NCBI GenBank assembly: GCA_017888105.1
Contig: JAGHGS010000085.1
Coordinates: forward strand, 1-5,600
Length of the DNA: 5,600 bases
Source of the DNA: Bacilli bacterium
Lineage (GTDB): Bacteria > Bacillota_I > Bacilli_A > RF39 > UBA660
Reading direction: 5' to 3'
Made by a program: the position numbers and the translations under genes. Of the stretch, positions 1 to 5,522 are shown piece after piece; positions within the stretch are counted from its first letter, which is position 1; each line of letters starts with the position of its first letter. A model generated the notes under the pieces. It was given only the letters and a program-made list of their open reading frames with translations, ran no database searches and was not told the DNA's origin.

Positions 1-925
1 GTATTTTGATATTAAACCACTTGCAATGAATACAATATTAGCAAATTCAACAGTTCATGAAGGCACACCAGATTTTAGTCAGGTGGCAACAACCGATGAA
101 GGAATGTATAAAGTAGAAGATGATTTAGGAATGAGCTATTACTTTAGAGGGGCAGTAGAAAATAATTATGTTAAATTTGCTGGATACTGGTGGCGCATAG
201 TAAGAATTAATGGTAATGGATCAATTCGATTAATCTATGACGGAACAAGTGCCCATGCTAATGGAGAATCATCAACTGATCGGCAAATAGGAACAAGTGA
301 TTATAATAATTCAGCAAATGCAAGTTACTATGTAGGATATACATACCAGGTAGATGCCCAAAGACCAAGTACTCAAAATGGAGGAACAGCAAGTACAATC
401 AAAGGTGTGTTAGATAGTTGGTATAGTAATAATTTACAAAATTATGATAGTCAAATAGTAAATAGTCCGGGATTTTGTAATGATCGAGATTTACAAAATG
501 GATCATGGGTAGTAAACGGAAGTGAATTTTATTATTCATCCTTTGAAAGATTATATACAAATAAACAACCAACCTTTGAATGTGAAAATGATAGCGATTT
601 ATATACAACAAGTGGAAGTAGTAACGGAAATAAAGCATTACAATACCCAATTGGATTAATCAGTATGGATGAAATGTCTTTTGCAGGCGAAGTGTCAGAA
701 ATTACTAATAGTACTTTCTATTTGCAAACTACTTTATCTTATTGGACGATGACACCTTCGACGATGGCTTTTGATGGGGCAAGAATGTATATTTCAAAAA
801 CTAATAATAGTGTAAGTACAGCAAGAACTTCTGCAGCGCATGGTGTTCGTCCAGTCATCAATTTAAAAGCAGATGTTCAATTAACAGGAACAGGTACAAG
901 TACTGATCCATATAAACTTGCTTAA
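1..925 (+). CDS. C-terminal part of a secreted/surface protein with a DUF6273-like 'VRPVINL' domain (5' end outside window)
   Basis: The frame is open to the left edge, and the ATG at 26 has no ribosome binding site (codons before it read YFDIKPLA), so the gene starts upstream and these are its last ~307 residues. Counting from that ATG, visible landmarks are SYYFRG (37-42), FAGYWWRIVRINGNGSIRLIY (51-71, given as a span), two cysteines at 151 (FCNDRD) and 186 (FECEND) that could form a disulfide, SYWTMTP (238-244) and GVRPVINL (273-280), followed by a Thr/Gly-rich end. The W-T-M-T-P ... G-V-R-P-V-I-N-L pattern resembles the end of DUF6273-type domains, common in large extracytoplasmic proteins of Firmicutes, often behind pilin-like or signal-peptide N-termini; that N-terminus cannot be seen here. 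The Ser/Thr/Asn/Gly/Tyr-rich composition fits an exported adhesin-like product. Function is unknown. The gene ends in TAA and is closed by a strong terminator, so it is independent of ppdK. Confidence 0.85.
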   Translation, partial: YFDIKPLAMNTILANSTVHEGTPDFSQVATTDEGMYKVEDDLGMSYYFRGAVENNYVKFAGYWWRIVRINGNGSIRLIYDGTSAHANGESSTDRQIGTSDYNNSANASYYVGYTYQVDAQRPSTQNGGTASTIKGVLDSWYSNNLQNYDSQIVNSPGFCNDRDLQNGSWVVNGSEFYYSSFERLYTNKQPTFECENDSDLYTTSGSSNGNKALQYPIGLISMDEMSFAGEVSEITNSTFYLQTTLSYWTMTPSTMAFDGARMYISKTNNSVSTARTSAAHGVRPVINLKADVQLTGTGTSTDPYKLA

Positions 926-930
926 ATTTA

Positions 931-960
931 GAATGGTTAGAAATAACTGTTCTTTTTTTG
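931..960 (+). terminator. Intrinsic terminator of the surface-protein gene
   Basis: A 9-bp stem (GAATGGTTA at 931-939 with TAACTGTTC at 944-952, two G-U pairs) closes on a GAAA tetraloop and is followed by seven Ts (953-959). It lies 5 nt behind the stop codon of the upstream gene and separates it from ppdK. It is a textbook rho-independent terminator. Confidence 0.92.
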
Positions 961-990
961 TATATTTTTTGTCAAACTTTTGCCTATTCA

Positions 991-1019
991 TTGTGGTTCT
1001 TCTTGACTCGTGTTATAAT
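991..1019 (+). promoter_or_regulatory. Extended -10 promoter of ppdK
   Basis: TATAAT (1014-1019) is preceded by TG one base away (1011-1012), giving an extended -10 element. At a 17-nt spacing lies a weak -35, TTGTGG (991-996). Transcription would start near 1026, leaving a short leader that contains AAGGAGG (1039-1045) just before the ppdK ATG. A TTGACT at 1003-1008 is only 5 nt from the -10 and is not the -35. No operator or riboswitch is evident in the leader. Confidence 0.75.
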
Positions 1020-1049
1020 AAATTCGTACCATAATTTTAAGGAGGCTAT

Positions 1050-3683
1050 ATGGAAAAAAAATATGTTTACCTTTTCTCAGAAGGTAATAAAGACATGAAA
1101 GAATTGTTAGGTGGTAAAGGTGCTAATCTAGCAGAAATGACAGGACTTGGTCTTCCTGTTCCAAGAGGTTTTACGGTTACAACAGAAGCTTGTAATAAGT
1201 ATTATCAAGATAAGGAAGTTATTGATGAGGCTGTTAAAAATGAGATTTATGCTAAATTAGAAGAATTAGAACGTATTACTGGTAAAACACTTGGTGATAA
1301 GAAAAATCCATTACTTGTTAGTGTAAGAAGTGGCGCTCGTGCTAGTATGCCTGGTATGATGGATACGGTTTTAAATCTAGGTATGAATGATGAAGTAGCA
1401 GAAGGTTTTACTGAAGTTACCAATAATAAGAGATTTGTGTATGATTCTTATCGAAGATTTATTCAAATGTTTGCGGATGTTGTTAAAGGGTATCCAAAAT
1501 CTAGTTTTGAAAGAAGATTAGATGAAATAAAGGAAGAAAAAGGTGCTAAATTTGATACGGATTTAACCGCAGATGATATGGTGGAAGTAACGAGTGAATT
1601 TAAAAATATTTATAAGGAAATTGCTGGGGAAGATTTTCCACAAGATCCGAAAGTTCAATTAATTGAAGCAGTTACTGCAGTATTTAGAAGCTGGAATAAT
1701 GAGCGGGCTATTTATTATAGAAGAATGAATGATATTCCATCTAGTTGGGGAACCGCAGTCAATGTTCAAGAGATGGTTTATGGTAATCGAGGTAATACTT
1801 CTGGTACGGGTGTTGCGTTTACAAGAAATCCTGCAACTGGAGAAAATAAGCTTTATGGTGAATATTTAATTAATGCTCAAGGCGAAGATGTTGTGGCAGG
1901 TATTCGTACACCAGAACCTATTAGTAAACTTGAGGATACAATGCCAGAGGTATATAAAGAGTTTGCTAAAATTGCTAAAACTCTTGAAAATCATTATAAA
2001 GATATGCAAGATATGGAGTTTACGATTGAAGATGGACATTTATTTATGCTTCAAACTAGAAATGGTAAAAGAACGGCAACGGCAGCTTTAAAAGTGGCAG
2101 TTGATATGGTAAGCGAAGGTTTAATTACCAAGAGTGAAGCACTCTTAAAAGTAGAACCAAAGCAACTTGATAGTTTACTTCATCCGACTTTTAATGCAGA
2201 AGCTTTAAAGAAAGGTGAGGTAATTGCTAGTGGTCTTGCTGCATCTCCGGGAGCTGGAGCTGGTAAAATTTATTTTACAGCAGAGTCTGTTACAGAACAT
2301 ACTAAAGCTGGTGAAAAAACAATATTAGTAAGACTTGAAACATCACCTGAGGATATCGAAGGTATGAATCATGCCGAAGGAATTTTAACGATTCGTGGTG
2401 GAATGACTAGCCATGCCGCAGTTGTTGCTCGTGGTATGGGTAGATGTTGTGTATCTGGTTGTGGGGAACTTTCTATTGATGAAGAAACTAAAACACTCAC
2501 TACTAAAAGTGGTAAAGTATATCATGAAGGCGATGAAATTAGTTTAGATGGTTCTACTGGGCGTGTTTATGATGGTTTAATTAAGACAGAAGAGCCAAGT
2601 ATTAGTGGTGATTTTGAAACATTCATGACTTGGGCGGATGAAGCAAGAAGAATGAAGGTTCGTACGAATGCAGATACCCCAAGAGATGCTATTCAAGCAC
2701 GTAAATTTGGTGCTGAAGGTATTGGACTTTGTCGTACAGAGCATATGTTCTTTGAAGAAGATCGAATATTTAATTTTAGAAAAATGATTACAGCTGAAAC
2801 AGTAGAACAAAGAGAAGCAGCACTTGAAGATATTTTGCCATATCAAAGAGGGGATTTTGAAGAACTCTTTAAAGCAATGGCTCCATATAGCGTTACAATA
2901 CGCTACTTAGATCCACCTTTACATGAATTTTTACCACATACTGATGCAGAAATAAAACCTTTAGCAGAAGCTTTAGGAATGAGCTTTGAGGCATTAAAAA
3001 AGCGTGTTGAATCTTTAAAAGAATTTAATCCAATGATGGGACATAGAGGTTGTAGACTGGCTGTTACTTATCCGGAAATTGCGAGAATGCAGACAAGAGC
3101 AGTTATTGAAGCTGCAATTAATGTTGGAAAAGAAGGAGTAAAAGTAGTTCCAGAGATTATGATTCCTTTAGTTGGAGATGTAAAAGAATTTAAGTTTGTG
3201 CGTGATATTGTCGTAGAAGAGGCTGATAAATTAATTAAGGAAGCTGGTTGTGATTTAACTTATCATGTTGGAACTATGATTGAAATACCTAGAGCAGCTT
3301 TAACTGCTGATAAAATCGCCGAGTATGCAGACTTCTTCTCATTTGGTACAAAAGATTTAACCCAAATGACTTATGGCTTTTCTAGAGATGATGCAGGTAA
3401 ATTCTTAAATGATTATTATAAAAATCAAATATTTGAAAGTGATCCTTTTGCGAAACTTGATACGGAAGGTGTTGGTGAACTTGTTCGTATTGCTGTAGAA
3501 AAAGGAAGAAGTGCAAGACCTGATATTCATTTAGGTGTTTGTGGTGAACATGGTGGAGATCCTGCTAGTATTGAATTCTGTGAAAGTGTAGGTCTTGATT
3601 ATGTATCTTGTAGTCCATATCGCGTTCCTATAGCAAGACTTGCAGCTGCTCAGGCGACTATAAAAGTAAATCAAAATAAATAG
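1050..3683 (+). CDS. ppdK: Pyruvate, phosphate dikinase
   Basis: Cytosolic enzyme that reversibly converts pyruvate + ATP + Pi to PEP + AMP + PPi; in many anaerobes it works in PPi-linked glycolysis or gluconeogenesis. The 877-aa length matches the family (about 874 in Clostridium symbiosum). The N-terminal nucleotide-binding domain (~1-340) shows GGKGANLAEM (21-30), the SVRSGARASMPGMMD block from 91, and Glu323, Gln335 and Arg337 in MEFTIEDG...LQTRNGKR. The swivelling domain (~380-510) carries GGMTSHAAVVARGMG with the phospho-accepting His455 and the neighbouring Thr453 that PDRP-type regulators modify. The C-terminal PEP/pyruvate barrel (~530-870) has CRTEHMFF (Arg562), TIRYLDPPLHEFLP (Arg618) and VCGEHGGDP with the acid/base Cys831. 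His455, Cys831, Glu323 and Gln335 sit at the same numbers as in the C. symbiosum enzyme, so the gene looks intact and active. The ATG follows AAGGAGG at 4-nt spacing. No regulator gene (ppsR type) is adjacent, and no terminator follows the stop. Confidence 0.98.
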   Translation: MEKKYVYLFSEGNKDMKELLGGKGANLAEMTGLGLPVPRGFTVTTEACNKYYQDKEVIDEAVKNEIYAKLEELERITGKTLGDKKNPLLVSVRSGARASMPGMMDTVLNLGMNDEVAEGFTEVTNNKRFVYDSYRRFIQMFADVVKGYPKSSFERRLDEIKEEKGAKFDTDLTADDMVEVTSEFKNIYKEIAGEDFPQDPKVQLIEAVTAVFRSWNNERAIYYRRMNDIPSSWGTAVNVQEMVYGNRGNTSGTGVAFTRNPATGENKLYGEYLINAQGEDVVAGIRTPEPISKLEDTMPEVYKEFAKIAKTLENHYKDMQDMEFTIEDGHLFMLQTRNGKRTATAALKVAVDMVSEGLITKSEALLKVEPKQLDSLLHPTFNAEALKKGEVIASGLAASPGAGAGKIYFTAESVTEHTKAGEKTILVRLETSPEDIEGMNHAEGILTIRGGMTSHAAVVARGMGRCCVSGCGELSIDEETKTLTTKSGKVYHEGDEISLDGSTGRVYDGLIKTEEPSISGDFETFMTWADEARRMKVRTNADTPRDAIQARKFGAEGIGLCRTEHMFFEEDRIFNFRKMITAETVEQREAALEDILPYQRGDFEELFKAMAPYSVTIRYLDPPLHEFLPHTDAEIKPLAEALGMSFEALKKRVESLKEFNPMMGHRGCRLAVTYPEIARMQTRAVIEAAINVGKEGVKVVPEIMIPLVGDVKEFKFVRDIVVEEADKLIKEAGCDLTYHVGTMIEIPRAALTADKIAEYADFFSFGTKDLTQMTYGFSRDDAGKFLNDYYKNQIFESDPFAKLDTEGVGELVRIAVEKGRSARPDIHLGVCGEHGGDPASIEFCESVGLDYVSCSPYRVPIARLAAAQATIKVNQNK

Positions 3684-3712
3684 AGAATTTGATTTTTGGG
3701 GGAGAGGTTTTT

Positions 3713-4389
3713 ATGAAAAATGATAATTTGTTCTTGCCGGTTTATATTAATAAAGATCGTTTGTTGGATATTAATTCAATTTTGTTTGACGGTTATAGTG
3801 AATTTTCTGAAATGACATTAGAAAATGAAAGTGGTAATAATAGGAATAATAAAACATCGGTCAATAGTGGAATAGGTATGAAAATATTTAATTTAGGTAG
3901 TGATTTAGAAGCAGGTAATTTAACATCTCAAACTAATAAAGAGACTATAGCTTTGAAAAAAATTCAGACAATGAGCTCTTTATAAAAAGTAGTGAAATAT
4001 CAAAGGTAAAAGAGCAGATAAAGCGAATAAAACAAATGATAAAAAGAAAAGATGATTTAGAAAGAGAACTTGTTTTTGAAACTAATGACAAAATATATGT
4101 TATTCAATTACAAACTAATAATATTTATAATTCCAATTTTAATAATATATGTAATAATGAATTGACTTATTTTTGTCAAGTTAAAAATATTTCAAAAGAT
4201 TATCATTTTTTCTCAGATACTTAATTGTTTAAATTCGATATTAATTTTTTAACAGACTTTATTACTAGTTTGGAAAATTTGATTAAAACTCAAGATAGTT
4301 ATAAATTTAATTTTGAATTAATAAAGAATTCTGAAAATAAAGAAGTGTATGAGCTTGAATTAATATCAATTTATCGAAAAGCAAATTGA
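3713..4389 (+). pseudogene. Decayed DUF6414-like gene: one frameshift (perhaps an internal deletion) plus an in-frame TAA
   Basis: A good ribosome binding site (GGGGGAGAGG, 3698-3707) precedes the ATG at 3713; a TTG at 3689 in the same frame lacks one and overlaps this site. The first 90 codons read MKNDNLFLPVYINKDRLLDI... and end in KKIQTMSSL before TAA (3983-3985). The next frame, open from 3940, takes over as LFIKSSEISKVKEQIKRIKQ and runs to TAA at 4222-4224. Beyond that stop the same frame stays open for 54 codons (LFKFDINFLTDFITSLENLI ... VYELELISIYRKAN) to TGA at 4387-4389. The start (short hydrophobic strand, then a Ser/Gly-rich linker with SGIGMKIFNLG) and the end (VYELELISIY) resemble DUF6414-type bacterial proteins, whose role is unknown; this assignment is from memory and tentative. 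The total of ~225 codons seems short for that family, so the frame change may mark an internal deletion. No terminator separates it from ppdK, 29 nt upstream. Confidence 0.7.
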
Positions 4390-4702
4390 TTTATCAATGC
4401 TGTGCGATAAAATTATTTGAGTAATATAGAAGGTTTAAACTGTCGAAGGCCTAATTTACATAGTTAGATTTTCATGTGGATATTGATATTAGTCCAATAT
4501 GTTAGATAGTAACAATTTTATTGAAATTCGTGTTCTTAAAAAAGTAAAAGAGCGATTAAACTGCTTTTGATGAAATATGTTGTTAAATCTAGTGATCGTT
4601 AAGCAAAATAGTTGCTAACGCAAAAATTATATTTGGAAAAAAAAGACTAAATTTTAAACAAAAGTAGTATCAATTTTAGAGTATTTGACTATACTAAAAT
4701 TG
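4390..4702 (+). other. About 310 nt without a recognisable gene; short hairpins only
   Basis: All three + frames are broken by frequent stops. The longest ATG-initiated frame is 23 codons (4499-4570, MLDSNNFIEIRVLKKVKERL...), has no ribosome binding site and looks like chance or relic coding. Two inverted repeats stand out: CGTTAAGCAA/TTGCTAACG (4597-4606 and 4612-4620, one bulged A) and CAATTTTAG/CTAAAATTG (4671-4679 and 4694-4702, perfect 9 bp). Neither is followed by a T-run on either strand, so neither is a convincing terminator. The stretch looks like degenerated DNA between the broken gene and the toxin-antitoxin locus. Confidence 0.5.
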
Positions 4703-4741
4703 AATATACTAATTGACATTTTCATAAAAATATAGTATATT
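4703..4741 (+). repeat. Perfect 9-bp inverted repeat spanning the antitoxin promoter
   Basis: AATATACTA (4703-4711) and TAGTATATT (4733-4741) are exact reverse complements. The left arm ends one base before the -35, and the right arm covers the whole -10. A further direct copy of TATACTAA lies at 4690-4697, 15 nt before the copy at 4705-4712. The arrangement could be a repressor operator, but AT-rich DNA makes such repeats fairly likely by chance and no regulator gene is adjacent. Confidence 0.5.
4713..4741 (+). promoter_or_regulatory. Promoter of the antitoxin RNA (sigma-A type)
   Basis: A perfect -35 TTGACA (4713-4718) is followed after exactly 17 nt by TATATT (4736-4741), five of six matches to the -10 consensus. 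Transcription is expected near 4748-4750, about 20 nt before the first antitoxin repeat. This is the strongest -35/-10 pair in the window, as expected for an antitoxin RNA that must be made in excess over the toxin. Confidence 0.85.
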
Positions 4742-4768
4742 TATATTGCATTCAAAGAAATGTAGTAC

Positions 4769-4872
4769 ATGTTAACCGCTTATGGATGGTGCGGGTTATA
4801 AATGATTCCAATCGCGAAATGTTAGTCGCTTACGGATGGTGCGAGTTATAAGTGATTCCGAAGGAAAATGTT
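4769..4872 (+). repeat. Tandem antitoxin repeats: two 50-nt units plus a short third start
   Basis: Unit 1 starts at 4769 and unit 2 at 4819, each with ATGTTA; a third ATGTT follows at 4868-4872 just before the terminator. Over the 42-nt core (4769-4810 against 4819-4860) 36 positions match, including the shared run CGGATGGTGCG/TGGATGGTGCG. All six differences are transitions. The 8-nt linker between units is less conserved (ATCGCGAA against AAGGAAA). About 2.1 repeats is the number I associate with CptI-type antitoxins. Confidence 0.9.
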
Positions 4873-4873
4873 T

Positions 4874-4907
4874 GAAAACTTTATCTGAAAAGATAAAGTT
4901 TTCTTTT
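4874..4907 (+). terminator. Intrinsic terminator between antitoxin repeats and toxin gene
   Basis: A perfect 13-bp stem (GAAAACTTTATCT at 4874-4886 with AGATAAAGTTTTC at 4891-4903) closes on a GAAA tetraloop and is followed by TTTT then GG. Placement between antitoxin RNA and toxin gene is the hallmark of type III loci: most transcripts stop here as antitoxin, and a minority read through into the toxin. The stem is strong but the T-tract after it is short, which could favour read-through. Confidence 0.92.
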
Positions 4908-4911
4908 GGTT

Positions 4912-4922
4912 TATGGTATAAT
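4912..4922 (+). promoter_or_regulatory. Possible extended -10 promoter for the toxin
   Basis: TATAAT (4917-4922) with TG at 4914-4915 forms a perfect extended -10 element directly after the terminator. No credible -35 is present: bases at 17-nt spacing (4894-4899, TAAAGT) lie inside the terminator stem. Transcription from here would start near 4929, just before the toxin ribosome binding site. The ppdK promoter in this window has the same TGnTATAAT form, which supports function, but the motif may be fortuitous. Confidence 0.45.
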
Positions 4923-4930
4923 TTTTAATA

Positions 4931-4949
4931 GAAGGGGGTAAGTATGTAA
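4931..4949 (+). promoter_or_regulatory. Toxin ribosome binding site with an AUG-UAA start-stop
   Basis: GAAGGGGG (4931-4938) is a Shine-Dalgarno sequence of the AAGGAGG type with one G-U substitution. Five nt behind it is ATG (4944-4946), followed at once by TAA (4947-4949) and then by the real toxin ATG at 4950, all in one frame. The first ATG has the better spacing (5 nt against 11 nt), so ribosomes may engage a one-codon frame before starting the toxin. Confidence 0.6.
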
Positions 4950-5417
4950 ATGAAAGTAAAAACTGGATATATTTATCACATTAAAGATGAATTTTTTAAT
5001 AGAATTAATGATAAAGGATTGATGATAAATCATGAAAATGGTAAAGCAAGACCAACTTATTTTACTATAAAAGATAAGGATATTTTATGGTTTATTCCTT
5101 TGAGTAGTAAAGTATTTAAATATCAGCCTATAATAGATAAGAAAATTAAAAAGCATGGGGATTGTCGTTCTATTATGATAGGCGAGATTGCTAATAAAAC
5201 GTCCGTAATATTATTGCAAAATGCTTTCCCGACATTAGAAAAGTATATAGACCACGTACATACAGTTAATGGTGCGCCAGTTAGAGTGGCAGGTAATTTA
5301 AAAAATGAGATATTGAAAAATTTCAGATCGTTATTAGCTTTAAAACAACAGGGAATTAATTTATTTTTTGCGGATATTGATAAGATTAAAGAGAAGATGT
5401 TAGAAGAAATAAAATAG
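4950..5417 (+). CDS. cptN: Type III toxin, CptN/ToxN-like endoribonuclease
   Basis: A 155-aa basic cytosolic protein with no signal peptide or membrane segment. It matches the CptIN-type branch of ToxN-like toxins in length and pattern: GYIYHIKDEFF (6-16), NHENGKARPTYF (27-38), the core strand ILWFIPLSSKV (45-55) that corresponds to the Y/F-I-P-L-S/T-S strand of ToxN/AbiQ, IGEIAN (77-82), QNAFPTLEKYI (90-100) and a C-terminal helical part with GINLFFADIDKIKEKM (135-150). Members of this family are MazF/Kid-fold RNases that cut cellular mRNA and also trim their own antitoxin RNA, which then inhibits them; related loci serve in phage defence or plasmid maintenance. The RNase activity here is inferred from family and context. 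The antitoxin repeats and terminator sit immediately upstream in the same direction. The start at 4950 is set by the TAA just before it; the spacing from the Shine-Dalgarno is a loose 11 nt. No frameshift or missing segment is seen, so the toxin looks intact. Confidence 0.88.
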   Translation: MKVKTGYIYHIKDEFFNRINDKGLMINHENGKARPTYFTIKDKDILWFIPLSSKVFKYQPIIDKKIKKHGDCRSIMIGEIANKTSVILLQNAFPTLEKYIDHVHTVNGAPVRVAGNLKNEILKNFRSLLALKQQGINLFFADIDKIKEKMLEEIK

Positions 5418-5477
5418 GCTATATTTTATGTTTTGTTCGGAAAGTGTTTATTTTTCCATAGACACAGATATTAATTT

Positions 5478-5513
5478 GATAGAGTAATTTTGTGATTTAC
5501 TCTATTTTTATTT
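5478..5513 (+). terminator. Intrinsic terminator of the toxin-antitoxin locus
   Basis: ATAGAGTAA (5479-5487) pairs with TTACTCTAT (5497-5505) around a 9-nt loop, extended by a possible G-U pair (5478 with 5506), and is followed by TTTT-A-TTT. It lies 60 nt behind the toxin stop. The reverse strand has no T-run, so it acts on + strand transcripts only. A weaker hairpin without T-run (GTGTTTA/TAGACAC, 5444-5465) lies between the toxin stop and this terminator. Confidence 0.88.
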
Positions 5514-5522
5514 AGTAATTTA

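Larger units (their letters stand above)
4748..4907 (+). ncRNA. cptI: Type III antitoxin RNA, CptI-like (tandem pseudoknot repeats)
   Basis: The transcript between the promoter and the terminator is non-coding and consists mainly of two 50-nt repeats plus a short third start. Each repeat can fold as an H-type pseudoknot. Stem 1 pairs 4774-4779 with 4791-4797 (G4795 bulged); stem 2 pairs loop bases 4783-4786 with 4807-4810. The second copy uses the same positions plus 50. Base changes between copies keep the pairing: C4776-G4794 becomes U4826-A4844, U4783-A4810 becomes C4833-G4860, and A4775-U becomes G4825-U. In characterised type III systems the toxin cuts the precursor RNA into single repeats and is then locked in an RNA-protein complex; the same is inferred here. 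The name rests on the toxin next door and on architecture; the RNA itself was not compared with any model. The 5' end is estimated from the promoter and the 3' end from the terminator. Confidence 0.85.

Noticed and set aside
399..650. 83-codon open frame on the - strand
   Set aside because: Lies inside the surface-protein gene, has no ribosome binding site, and its Tyr/His/Phe-rich product looks like the antisense of a Thr/Asn/Ser-rich frame.
1003..1008. TTGACT as the -35 of ppdK
   Set aside because: Only 5 nt from the clear extended -10 at 1014, and no -10 lies at 16-18 nt downstream.
1873..2091. 72-codon open frame on the + strand inside ppdK
   Set aside because: Out-of-frame shadow of a well-conserved ppdK segment without a ribosome binding site.
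2577..2846. 89-codon open frame on the - strand
   Set aside because: Antisense shadow within the PEP-binding domain of ppdK; low-complexity Phe/Ser/Cys-rich product and no start signals.
3689..3715. TTG at 3689 as start of the DUF6414-like gene
   Set aside because: The codons before 3713 contain the ribosome binding site itself, and the ATG at 3713 has ideal spacing.
4499..4570. 23-codon small protein MLDSNNFIEIRVLKKVKERL...
   Set aside because: No Shine-Dalgarno, surrounded by stops in all frames. It shares the 10-mer gtaaaagagc with 4006-4015, which could hint at a related relic but is too short to support one.
4597..4620. Hairpin as a terminator for ppdK or the pseudogene
   Set aside because: The stem is fair but no T-run follows on either strand.
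4769..4872. CRISPR array
   Set aside because: Two 50-nt tandem units with no unique spacers, followed by a terminator and a ToxN-like gene; the units are contiguous repeats of a structured RNA.
5444..5465. Hairpin GTGTTTA/TAGACAC as the toxin terminator
   Set aside because: No T-run follows; the hairpin at 5478-5505 with its T-tract is the better terminator.
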